Shown: piece after piece, positions 25,815-33,783 of the stretch | Layout: every line of letters starts with the position of its first letter | How positions within the stretch are numbered: the first letter of the stretch is position 1 | NCBI GenBank assembly: GCA_016194985.1 | Contig: JACQAK010000012.1 | Location: forward strand, 1 to 33,783 | Direction: 5' to 3' | From: Bacteroidota bacterium | Lineage (GTDB): Bacteria > Bacteroidota > Bacteroidia > B-17B0 > Aurantibacillaceae | DNA length: 33,783 nt | Made by a program: the position numbers and the translations under genes | The notes under the pieces: model-generated | Database searches by the model: none | Told to the model about the DNA's origin: nothing | The model's input: the letters and a program-made list of their open reading frames with translations, nothing else

Positions 25815-28800
25815 TTAAAAATTAAACTTAGCATTAAAACCAAAGTTTCTTTGTGAAGGCACTGAAGAAAACTCAAAGCCCTGAGCATTACTAGCACCAG
25901 AAGAGTTTTGCTCCGGATCAGAATACACATTGGATTTATGAGTCCAGATAAATACATTATTAGCAAATAAGCTGAAAGATATTCCTCCAAAAGGTGTTTT
26001 GCTTAATGCTTTTTTAGGGATGCGATAGGTTAAAGCAATCTCTCTTAATTTCACATACGTTGCATTAATGATGTTTTGCCCATCAGGTAATCTGGTAGTA
26101 TAATAAATATAAGGATCATATTTTTGAGTTGTATTAGTTACAGTCTCGCCCTTACTATTGATATAAACTGAATTATCCCAGATTTTCGGATCACGTCCAC
26201 CTTCAGCAGTTTCCTGTGAAGTTCCTACGAAAGCCATTGTTGATTTTGTGTGAGAGTAGAAATAACCTCCTTGTTTAGTATCAAACATAAAACTGAAAGA
26301 CAAATTTTTGTAGCTCAAATTAGCTCCTAAAGATGCCATCCATTTTGGCTGGTAATTCCCTAAAATTGATGCATTGGTAGTATTTAAAGGCAAACCGGTT
26401 GCTGAATCAACAACAACATGTCCGTTTGCATCTTTCATTAGATCAATACCATAAAAAGATCCGTAAGGTTGGCCGGTTTGAGCAACAATTGCCATACTGG
26501 TTGTTCCCCCGATATTTACCTGATCTACACCATCAATTAAAGAAACCACTTTATTTTTATTTTTAGTAAATGTTCCGGTGATATCTACTTTAAATCCTTT
26601 TTTAGTTAATACAGGCGTACCTCTCACTAACAACTCAATACCTTTATTTTCAATTTTACCGGCATTAATTGTACTGGAAGTATATCCGGAAGCATTAGAA
26701 ATAGGAATATTGATAATTTGATCTTTTGTATTGTTTACATAATAAGATACATCAAATCCTAAACGATCTTTAAAGAAGCTTAACTCTGTTCCTACTTCAA
26801 AAGCAGTAGTGATCTCAGGTTTTAAATTTGGATTTCCTAATCGATCACCCATCGAATAAGCTCCAATATTATTGAATGGCGTTTGGGTTGTTCCAAAACC
26901 ACCATCAATTACCGTTTTATTAAATACAGTGCTAGTTAAATACTCTCCGGCATCTTTACCTACTTTAGAATAACTTGCTCTTAGTTTACCAAAATTAAAC
27001 CAGCTGTTTCTGATACTATCGTTAAATAACTCAGAGAATACCCATGACGCATTTACACTTGGGTAAAAATATGAGCGGTTATTTTTTGGTAATGTTGAAG
27101 ACCAGTCATTACGAGCTGTTACGCCCAAGAATAACATGTTTTTGTAGGAAGCATTTGCATCCATATACACACCTATTAAACGACGTTTAAAAGTAGTATT
27201 ATTTGTTAATGCAGGCCCGTTTGAGTTAGATACGTTATAGTAATCGGCCGTAATTAAACCACCTTGCTGGTTTGTTTGCGAAAACAATTCGGTTTGTGTT
27301 CTCTGATAAACGTTATTTCCTAACGTACCATAAATTTTAAAATCCTTCCCAAGGTCTTTATTAAAGTTCAACATCAAATCATTGGTCATTTCATTGATAT
27401 TATAAATATCTTCCGAATATTTACCTTGAGCAACTTTATCATTTCCTTCCCAGAAAGGATCAATTGGTTTATAACTATACTTTTTCCATTTTTGGTAACG
27501 TCTGTCGGAATAAATATCACCACCTATACGCTCTGTAATGGTTAACCAAGGTGTAGCTTTATAATTTAAAGTTGTATTACCCTGAATATGATCCACTTTA
27601 TTGGTGTTGCGGTTATTCTTTAACACAAAATACGGATTAGTCGTATAAGCTCCATAAAACCCATAAGTTCCGGTCTCATCGTTGTACTCATTAAATTTGT
27701 TTCCTAAGTCTTTACCGTCGGTAATTTTAATATCACGTGGGGTTTGTATCAGGTTATTAAAGATACCTGCGTCTCCTTGTCCACCACCCGGCAAATCGCT
27801 ATTAATACTGGAGTAATTCACAGAAATGGAAGATGAGAACTTATTCGATAATTGTGTTTCACCATTAAAGCGAATACTATATTTGTTATAACCTGTTGTT
27901 TTTACAATTCCCTGGTTATTCAATGAGTTAGCTGATAAGAAATACGTTGTCTTGTCATTTCCTCCGGAAATAGCCAAATTGTTATTATAAGTCATTCCCG
28001 TAACAAAAAAGTCTTTTACGTTATTAGGAACAGCTTCATATTTTTTTACACGTTGTTCTCCTCCTATAATTTGTCCCCAAGGGCGATATTCTCCATTAAA
28101 TTCTTCACCCCATGAAAAATTTTCACGTCTGTCATCATTAATATTATGTAAATCACCCTGCCCGTATTTATTTTGGAATTTAGGTAATTTTAATACTCTT
28201 GAAAAAGTTACGCCAGAACTGAATGTGATGTCCATTTTCTTGTTTTCATTGACCATGCTTCTTCCATGTTTTGTGGTAATGATAATTGCACCATTGGAAG
28301 CACGTGAACCGTACAATGCCGCAGCAGCAGGTCCTTTTAATACCGACACGTTTTCAATATCGTCAGGATTAATATCATTTGCTCTGTTTCCATAATCCAC
28401 CTGATTATTCAAATCATCTCCAGTTCTAAAATTGGAGTTATCAATAGGAATACCATCCACAACCATCAAAGCCTGATTGTTACCGGTAATAGATGTACCA
28501 CCTCTTAATACCACACGATTGGAGGATCCGGGACCACCTGTAGTAGAGGTAATATTAACACCGGACACTTTACCTTGTAAAGCACTTAATACGTTAGTGC
28601 TTTGCCCTTTAGTTAAGTCCTCATTTCCTACTTGTTGAGTTGAGTAACCTAAACTTCTTTTCTCTCTTTTAATAGCATTGGCTGTAACAACCGTTTCGTC
28701 TAATTGTAGTGCTTCAGGCGACATGGTTACAACGATACTATCACCTACAGGGTAATCTTTTGGTTTATACCCAAACATTCTGAAGGATAATTTTTTTACT

Positions 28801-29009
28801 GAATCCGGAAGCATAATGCTAAAATGTCCGTTTTCATCCGTAAAAGCAGAAACAGACAAATTTTTAACCCCAATGGTCACTCCAAACAGAGCTTCCTTAT
28901 TTGAGGCATCTTTTACTGTACCGGCTACTCGCTTGGTTTGAGCCAACACATGGCTTCCCGAAGCAGCAACTAAAAGCACAGCAGTAGTGAGTTTTAGTAA
29001 GTATTTCAT
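25815..29009 (-). CDS. SusC/RagA-family TonB-linked outer-membrane transporter
   Basis: The product has 1,064 residues, typical of the family. After the signal peptide (~1-24) comes a carboxypeptidase-D-like regulatory domain (~25-108: VAGTVKDASNKEALFGVTI, FGYKPKDYPVGD). The plug domain (~115-250) carries LSALQGKVSGVNI, VVLRGG and ALMVVDGIPIDNSNF, then SVLKGPAAAALYGSRASNGAIIITTK. The C-terminal 22-strand barrel ends FNAKFNF. Energised by TonB-ExbBD, it imports ligand captured by its SusD partner. No sigma/anti-sigma pair, hydrolase or peptidase gene adjoins the operon, so the nutrient cannot be inferred. It is the first gene of the operon. Confidence 0.96.
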   Translation of the reverse strand: MKYLLKLTTAVLLVAASGSHVLAQTKRVAGTVKDASNKEALFGVTIGVKNLSVSAFTDENGHFSIMLPDSVKKLSFRMFGYKPKDYPVGDSIVVTMSPEALQLDETVVTANAIKREKRSLGYSTQQVGNEDLTKGQSTNVLSALQGKVSGVNITSTTGGPGSSNRVVLRGGTSITGNNQALMVVDGIPIDNSNFRTGDDLNNQVDYGNRANDINPDDIENVSVLKGPAAAALYGSRASNGAIIITTKHGRSMVNENKKMDITFSSGVTFSRVLKLPKFQNKYGQGDLHNINDDRRENFSWGEEFNGEYRPWGQIIGGEQRVKKYEAVPNNVKDFFVTGMTYNNNLAISGGNDKTTYFLSANSLNNQGIVKTTGYNKYSIRFNGETQLSNKFSSSISVNYSSINSDLPGGGQGDAGIFNNLIQTPRDIKITDGKDLGNKFNEYNDETGTYGFYGAYTTNPYFVLKNNRNTNKVDHIQGNTTLNYKATPWLTITERIGGDIYSDRRYQKWKKYSYKPIDPFWEGNDKVAQGKYSEDIYNINEMTNDLMLNFNKDLGKDFKIYGTLGNNVYQRTQTELFSQTNQQGGLITADYYNVSNSNGPALTNNTTFKRRLIGVYMDANASYKNMLFLGVTARNDWSSTLPKNNRSYFYPSVNASWVFSELFNDSIRNSWFNFGKLRASYSKVGKDAGEYLTSTVFNKTVIDGGFGTTQTPFNNIGAYSMGDRLGNPNLKPEITTAFEVGTELSFFKDRLGFDVSYYVNNTKDQIINIPISNASGYTSSTINAGKIENKGIELLVRGTPVLTKKGFKVDITGTFTKNKNKVVSLIDGVDQVNIGGTTSMAIVAQTGQPYGSFYGIDLMKDANGHVVVDSATGLPLNTTNASILGNYQPKWMASLGANLSYKNLSFSFMFDTKQGGYFYSHTKSTMAFVGTSQETAEGGRDPKIWDNSVYINSKGETVTNTTQKYDPYIYYTTRLPDGQNIINATYVKLREIALTYRIPKKALSKTPFGGISFSLFANNVFIWTHKSNVYSDPEQNSSGASNAQGFEFSSVPSQRNFGFNAKFNF

Positions 29010-29065
29010 AATTTTTAGTATTTTTTAACAGGGCGAAAATAAGTTAATTAATTATTAAATACCCA

Positions 29066-29103
29066 ACTTCAGAAAAAAATCAGATTTGGTTTTTTTCTGA
29101 AGT
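29066..29103. promoter_or_regulatory. Perfect inverted repeat in the susC leader
   Basis: ACTTCAGAAAAAAA at 29066-29079 pairs perfectly with TTTTTTTCTGAAGT at 29090-29103, leaving a 10-base loop. It lies 57-94 bp upstream of the susC start, in the 213-bp region between susC and the divergent isomerase gene. It may be an RNA hairpin in the susC leader or a regulator site. No U-run follows the stem in either direction, so it is not a standard terminator. No other gene is seen in 29010-29222. Confidence 0.65.
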
Positions 29104-29222
29104 CTATATAAGCATCTGATTATCAACATATAAAATTAATAACTTTAATTTCTTGTTGAAAAAAAAGGTCAATTTTTATATTCATCTTTTTTAAATACTT
29201 TTACCACATTGTTATATTTTAT

Positions 29223-30203
29223 ATGAAGACATTAGTAGAAGGATTTACAAAACAATTACAGGAAGCTTTGGGAATTGCCAATGCAGCCGTTTTAACTCAA
29301 AAAAACAATATTCAGAATATTGTTGTCACCGGATTAGGGGGATCCGGAATTGGCGGTACTATTCTATCTGAATTAGTTCAGTCGGAATGCCCCGTTCCTA
29401 TTGTTATCAACAAAGATTATTTTTTACCGGAATTTGTGAGTTCAACCTCTCTGGTAATCATTTCCTCCTATAGTGGAAATACAGAAGAAACGCTTTCTGC
29501 CATGAAACAAGCAATCGATAAAAATGCTCAGATTGTTTGTATTACCAGTGGCGGAGAAGTAAGAGCTATTGCTGAAAAATATAAATTCGATACGATTATT
29601 ATTCCGGGAGGACACCCTCCACGCTCCTGCATAGGCTATTCTCTGGTTCAATTATTCAAGATCATTCAGTTTAACGGGTTTGTTAAAACCGATCTGTTAA
29701 GCCAGGTAAAAGCTTCCATCAGCTTATTAGATTCTGAAAAAGAACCTATAAAAGTAGAAGCCAGTATCATTGCCAAAAAATTGCTGAATAAAATTCCGGT
29801 AATTTATTCATTAGGAACTTGTGAAGGAGCTGCTGTTCGTTTCAGACAACAAATCAACGAAAACAGTAAAATGTTATGCTGGCATCACACCTTGCCCGAA
29901 ATGAATCACAATGAATTGGTAGGATGGACAGAAAAAAATGATTCGCTGGCAGTGATTACTTTCAGAACATCGTTTGATTATGAAAGAACTATCAGACGCT
30001 ACGATATTTGTAAACCATTATTTGCAAAATACAGCCACTCCGTAACTGATATTGTTGCTAAAGGAACTTCAAAAGTTGAACAGTTTTTTTATTTAATTAA
30101 TATCGGAGATTGGATTTCTTGCTACATTGCTGATTTGAAAAATATTGATGCGATAGAAGTAAACGTGATCACCAATTTGAAAAACGAGTTAGCAAAAAGT
30201 TAA
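29223..30203 (+). CDS. Bifunctional phosphoglucose/phosphomannose isomerase
   Basis: The product is a 326-residue protein with two SIS domains. The first is marked by VVTGLGGSGIGGTILSEL (~35-52) and ISSYSGNTEETLSAM, which bind the sugar phosphate. The second half has YSLGTCEGAAVRFRQQINENSKM and the active-site string LPEMNHNELVGW, with Glu and His expected in catalysis. It interconverts glucose-6-P, fructose-6-P and mannose-6-P in the cytosol and often replaces classical Pgi in Bacteroidota and archaea. It starts downstream of the divergent susC leader and is followed by the damaged lipB after 19 bp. Confidence 0.92.
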   Translation: MKTLVEGFTKQLQEALGIANAAVLTQKNNIQNIVVTGLGGSGIGGTILSELVQSECPVPIVINKDYFLPEFVSSTSLVIISSYSGNTEETLSAMKQAIDKNAQIVCITSGGEVRAIAEKYKFDTIIIPGGHPPRSCIGYSLVQLFKIIQFNGFVKTDLLSQVKASISLLDSEKEPIKVEASIIAKKLLNKIPVIYSLGTCEGAAVRFRQQINENSKMLCWHHTLPEMNHNELVGWTEKNDSLAVITFRTSFDYERTIRRYDICKPLFAKYSHSVTDIVAKGTSKVEQFFYLINIGDWISCYIADLKNIDAIEVNVITNLKNELAKS

Positions 30204-30222
30204 TTCAAAAAATACAGTTAAA

Positions 30223-30883
30223 TTGAATAAACAAGTACTTTTTCAAGACCTTGGCCTGATGGACTATAAAGCCTGTTGGGACTATCAGGAAAGTTTATTC
30301 AATGAAACCGTTTCTCAAAAAATTGCCAATAGAGATCTGGATCCTTCGGCTCAAACCGAAACAAAAAACCATTTACTGTTTGTTGAGCATCCCCATGTAT
30401 ATACCTTAGGTAAAAGCGGCGATGCTTCTCATCTTCTCATAAACCAACACCAACTGGAAGAAAAAGAAGCCACATATTATAAAATCAACCGGGGCGGCGA
30501 TATTACCTATCACGGTCCCGGACAATTGGTTGGTTATCCCATTTTAGATCTGGATCATTTTTTTACGGATATCCATAAATATTTACGCTTACTGGAAGAA
30601 ACCATTATATTAACCCTTGATGAATATGGCATCAAAGCCGGGCGCAGTAAAGGAGAAACCGGTGTATGGTTAGACGAAGATAACGTATTCAAGGCCCATG
30701 CATGGTTGGGGTTTTAATGTAAATTCTGATCTGGATTACTTTTCAAATATTATCCCCTGCGGAATACAGGATAAAGCCGTTACAAGTTTAAATAAGGAAC
30801 TTGGGCAGGAAGTTGACCTGCCACAAATAAAAGAAAAACTAAAAAAACATTTTAGTGTGTTATTTGAATGTCAATTAATTTAA
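30223..30883 (+). pseudogene. lipB: Octanoyltransferase LipB, disrupted by an internal deletion and frameshift
   Basis: Two frames together make LipB. The first (30223-30717, TTG start) has LLFVEHPHVYTLGKSG, INRGGDITYHGPGQLVGYPILDL and GETGVWLDE. The second continues from about 30698 with MHGWGFNVNSDLDYF, IIPCGIQDKAVTSL and the C-terminal helix. At the join (GGCCCATGCAT, 30693-30703) about 15 residues usual for the family are missing, the stretch RKI(C)AIGVR..RWVT that carries the catalytic lysine. A deletion of about 44 bp would fit the lost residues and the frame change. The catalytic Cys remains in PCGI. LipB moves octanoyl groups from acyl carrier protein to lipoyl domains. As read, the gene cannot make an active enzyme, unless this is an assembly error. 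Confidence 0.85.
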
Positions 30884-30952
30884 TCCTTTAACTATATCTG
30901 AGGCAACAACTAATCTGTAAGCCTTAACAAAGTCAGAGATAAATACAATCCG

Positions 30953-32131
30953 ATGCTAAAAAAGATTTTTAAATTCTTGCTTTATGGTTTTCTGACAGTT
31001 TTTGTTTTGATAAACTGCATCATTATTTTTTCGGGAAGATGGTATTTATACAAAGCTATTCAAACAACATACCTGCAAGGCAAAAGCGGACCAAGTGCCA
31101 CTGAATATCATATCTTTGAAAACAGAAAAATAACCGCTACCGATCCCAAACCCTGGCCGGTTTCCAAAGATTACAATACCGGCACATTATCTCCTTTTTT
31201 AGATTCGGTAATGAGAAAAGTTGAAGCCCATGCTTTAGTAATAATCAAAAACGACACATTGATTCATGAGCAATACTGGGATTCATTTAGTGATACGTCT
31301 CACACCAACTCCTTTAGTATGGCTAAATCCTATACAGGAGCATTACTTGGTTTTGCAATACAGGATGGCTACATCAAAAATGTAAACGAGCCTGTAAGCA
31401 CTTATATTCCGGAATTTAAAAACGACTGGCGTTCAAAAATAACTTTGGAACATTTAGTAACAATGTCTTCGGGCATCGCCTTTGATGAGAGTTACGCTAA
31501 TCCATTTTCCTATCCGGCCGAGGGCTACTATGGATCTGATCTCTTAAAAGCTTCTACACAATATACTGAAAAAGCCAGTGAGCCCGGAACCGTTTTTAAA
31601 TACCTGAGTGGGAATACTGCCCTGTTGGGCTATTGTATTTCTAAGGCCACCAACAAGCCTTTGTCTACTTATTTAAGCGAGAAGTTATGGGGGCCATTAA
31701 ATTGCGAGCAAAATGCTTATTGGAGTCTGGATAAAAAAGATGGTTTGGAAAAAGCGTTTTGCTGTATTAACAGCAATGCTAAAGATTTTGCACGCATGGG
31801 GAAACTTTTTATGCATTACGGGAACTGGAACGGAAAACAATTGCTGGATAGTAATTATGTTCGTTGTTCTATTTCGCCATTTAATTGTAATGAAGAAGAC
31901 TGCAAACCAAATCACACCTATGGATATGCCTGGTGGCTCACAGAATATAAGGGCATGGTTGTTTTTTATATGCAGGGCATGTTGGGGCAATATGTGATTT
32001 GTGTTCCGGAAAAAAAACTGATCATTACCCGTTTAGCAAGAAAACGAAGAGCCAACAAAGGAACCAATCATTATTCGATAGACGTTGCTTATTGTATCGA
32101 CGCAGCATTAACGATGTATAACCTCAAATGA
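30953..32131 (+). CDS. Membrane-anchored serine hydrolase (beta-lactamase / 6-aminohexanoate-dimer hydrolase-like)
   Basis: The product has 392 residues. One hydrophobic N-terminal segment (~7-27) acts as a membrane anchor or uncleaved signal, with the rest outside the cytosol. The catalytic SxxK motif is Ser122-Met-Ala-Lys125 in NSFSMAKSYTG. The tyrosine motif is Tyr217-Leu-Ser219 in FKYLSGNTALLGY. The domain layout matches the beta-lactamase superfamily (PF00144), and the motif context resembles NylB-like 6-aminohexanoate-dimer hydrolases. The true substrate may be a peptide, ester or amide. Its stop overlaps the start of the metzincin-like gene by 4 bp (ATGA). Confidence 0.86.
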   Translation: MLKKIFKFLLYGFLTVFVLINCIIIFSGRWYLYKAIQTTYLQGKSGPSATEYHIFENRKITATDPKPWPVSKDYNTGTLSPFLDSVMRKVEAHALVIIKNDTLIHEQYWDSFSDTSHTNSFSMAKSYTGALLGFAIQDGYIKNVNEPVSTYIPEFKNDWRSKITLEHLVTMSSGIAFDESYANPFSYPAEGYYGSDLLKASTQYTEKASEPGTVFKYLSGNTALLGYCISKATNKPLSTYLSEKLWGPLNCEQNAYWSLDKKDGLEKAFCCINSNAKDFARMGKLFMHYGNWNGKQLLDSNYVRCSISPFNCNEEDCKPNHTYGYAWWLTEYKGMVVFYMQGMLGQYVICVPEKKLIITRLARKRRANKGTNHYSIDVAYCIDAALTMYNLK

Positions 32132-32721
32132 ATATAATAAAACAAACCAATAATTCCGTAGTAATATCGGTTGATGCGGATATTATCAATACCAGTTCTC
32201 AGGTACTCACCAGAATTTACCGACATCAATATGGCAAATATAATCTGGATATTTCTATTGGAATTAATATATTAACTAAAGTATCTCAATGTTCTAAAAC
32301 AAAAACATTATTTCAGATTGTAGATACCATTGCCGGGAATAACCCTGCAGAAGCTGATTTTAAAGGCTTGCGCGTGAAATTAAACAAAACTAATATTCAG
32401 GATTTTATATCTAATGCAAATTTCAGAACGCTGCCACATGAACTTGGCCATATGCTTGGCTGGGAACATCCACATGCCAAAGCCTTATTTGAGAGCGTCA
32501 ATCCGGATGCCAGTTCTCTAGAGAAAATATTGACAGAAGATCAACGTCAGCACAACTTAATGAGTCAGACCTGGTATGCCCAAAAAGCAGGAATCTCATT
32601 AGATAAAGCCATGCAACTGACCGAGCCTCAGATCGATCTGTTACTGATCAATTACAAGGCCGGCTTACTAAACAAGAATTACCATTTAACTGGCTATTTG
32701 TGGTGGAAAAAAATCATTTAA
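32128..32721 (+). CDS. Small metzincin-like metallopeptidase
   Basis: The product has 197 residues. The zinc site is HELGHMLGWEH (104-114), an exact HExxHxxGxxH, with His104, His108 and His114 as ligands and Glu105 as the catalytic base. NLMSQT at 143-148 gives a Met-turn at Met145, as in metzincins. There is no N-terminal signal peptide or lipobox, so export by the standard route is not expected. The N-terminal part (SVVISVDADIIN) is strand-rich and fits the start of a metzincin domain. No close family is recognised. It overlaps the serine hydrolase gene by 4 bp, so the pair is likely co-translated. Its stop overlaps the convergent adaptor stop (TTAA at 32718-32721). Confidence 0.82.
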   Translation: MNIIKQTNNSVVISVDADIINTSSQVLTRIYRHQYGKYNLDISIGINILTKVSQCSKTKTLFQIVDTIAGNNPAEADFKGLRVKLNKTNIQDFISNANFRTLPHELGHMLGWEHPHAKALFESVNPDASSLEKILTEDQRQHNLMSQTWYAQKAGISLDKAMQLTEPQIDLLLINYKAGLLNKNYHLTGYLWWKKII

Positions 32722-33783
32722 TGAGGCGTTTCTGCTAGTTGAGGCATTTTAAGTTTATCCGTCTTTTGAATACCATCAAGGATCTCAATATTAATTCCGT
32801 CAGATAAACCGGTTTTAACGTAGCGCTTTTCAAATACCTGATTTCCTTTTTCAACTTCAACAAAGGCTTTTTCCTTTTCGAACTGTAATACACTTTCTGG
32901 AATAGCCATTACCTTTTCTTTTTTAGACAGGATAATATCTGCGTTAGCACTATACCCTGCTCGTAAGAAGGATGAATTGGTTTTATCAATAGAAGCTCTG
33001 ATCAAAAACTGAATCGCTCCGTTTTCGGTAACACCTTTTGGAGCAATATATTCAAGCTTTGCATTAAAACTCTCCTTATCAATCGCACCGATAGTTAACA
33101 CAATATCCATATTTTCCTGAACCTTTCCCACTTCGCTCTCATCTAATTTCCCTTCGAAAATCATTTCCCCCATATTCGCTACCGATGCAATCGTTGTTCC
33201 TTCATTAAAGGTATTACTTTCTATGACCTGACCTCCTTCTTTTACAGGCACATCCAACACCATTCCGGTAATGGTTGCTTTTACAAATGTATTACTGGCT
33301 GAACCGGATGTTTTAGACGCTCCTTCCTTAATGATCTGCAATTGGTTTTGAGCGGCCTCTAATTCAACTTTGCTTGAATTAATTTTCAGTTCGTAAGCTT
33401 GCATATCTGATCTTGAAATAACTCCCTGATCAAATAAGGCCTTATTTCTATCATAATCCATCTTGGCATTATCATAATTTACCTGAGCAGCACTAATTCT
33501 GTTTTCGGCATTCGCCAGATTCAACATATTAGGGATAACTTTAATTTTTGCGATCACATCTCCTTGTTTTACTTGCTGTCCGGCAACGATGTATAATTTT
33601 TCGATGATACCACTCACCTGTGATTTCATATTTACTTCTTTTCGGGGAGTTACAGAACCTGTTGCCACCGTTTTTTTCACAATAGAAGTATCAAAAGGTG
33701 AAACTGTTTTAAATATTTCCGGTGGTTTTTGGGATTTATTAAACAGGAAATAAAATGTCCAGAAAATCAAGCCTACAAAGGCT
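32718..33783 (-). CDS. RND/MacA-type efflux periplasmic adaptor (5' end beyond window)
   Basis: The minus-strand frame is open to the right window edge; the TTG at 33770 is inside a membrane helix (AFVGLIFWTFYFLF), so the true start lies outside. After the N-terminal helix come a biotinyl-lipoyl-like half (SQVSGIIEKLYIVAGQQVKQGDVIAKI), a long helical hairpin (about residues 90-150) and the second lipoyl half (MVLDVPVKEGGQVIE). A beta-barrel part (EGKLDESEVGKV) and a membrane-proximal domain follow. Such HlyD/MacA-type adaptors bridge an inner-membrane ABC or RND pump and an outer-membrane channel. The partner genes are not in the window and would lie upstream, beyond 33783. It is the last gene of its unit. 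Confidence 0.88.
   Translation of the reverse strand, partial: AFVGLIFWTFYFLFNKSQKPPEIFKTVSPFDTSIVKKTVATGSVTPRKEVNMKSQVSGIIEKLYIVAGQQVKQGDVIAKIKVIPNMLNLANAENRISAAQVNYDNAKMDYDRNKALFDQGVISRSDMQAYELKINSSKVELEAAQNQLQIIKEGASKTSGSASNTFVKATITGMVLDVPVKEGGQVIESNTFNEGTTIASVANMGEMIFEGKLDESEVGKVQENMDIVLTIGAIDKESFNAKLEYIAPKGVTENGAIQFLIRASIDKTNSSFLRAGYSANADIILSKKEKVMAIPESVLQFEKEKAFVEVEKGNQVFEKRYVKTGLSDGINIEILDGIQKTDKLKMPQLAETPH

Overview
The window looks like a chromosomal segment from a Bacteroidota bacterium (flavobacterial or crocinitomicacean-like, not resolvable to genus). Support for this comes from two proteins with type IX secretion (T9SS) C-terminal sorting domains, a PorG-like (DUF6089) beta-barrel, a SusC/SusD pair, a lipoprotein form of TamA (TamL-like), the DUF3822-RsmD pair, many lipoproteins with a Cys-Lys-Lys start, low GC, few Shine-Dalgarno-like sites, and several TAnnTTTG promoter -7 elements.

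Layout. 1-4.5 kb: a truncated secreted protein, a T9SS-exported subtilisin, a PorG-like protein, an unknown outer-membrane barrel protein, and a second, partial copy of the PorG 3' end exactly 1,000 bp downstream of the first. 4.6-9.4 kb: a visibly more A/T-rich accessory block with a tail-fibre-like surface protein, a GH16 glucanase, a small lipoprotein, a short T9SS-sorted protein, and a diverged second copy of the small lipoprotein whose start codon appears to be lost. 9.4-12.1 kb (minus): prfC, a small unknown gene and a PaaY/gamma-carbonic-anhydrase-like hexapeptide protein in one probable operon. 12.2-18.6 kb: a lipoprotein gene, a TamL-like Omp85 protein, a divergent SpoU/TrmH methyltransferase with a LolA-like protein, then DUF3822 and rsmD overlapping. 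18.7-23.6 kb: a thioredoxin-fold protein with no redox cysteines, heme A synthase, rmlA, a polyprenyl diphosphate synthase and a hotdog thioesterase. 23.6-29.0 kb (minus): a susC-susD-lipoprotein operon with an inverted repeat in its leader. 29.2-33.8 kb: phosphoglucose/phosphomannose isomerase, a disrupted lipB, a serine hydrolase overlapping a small metzincin-like gene, and the 5'-truncated gene of an efflux adaptor.

Most of the window is housekeeping. No phage, CRISPR array, insertion sequence, tRNA or rRNA was seen. The most unusual signals are the PorG tail duplication, the lipB deletion that appears to remove the catalytic lysine, the serine hydrolase-metzincin pair, the paralogous lipoproteins in the A/T-rich block, and the Ser-for-Cys thioredoxin-like domain. 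None of these by itself establishes a new biological system.
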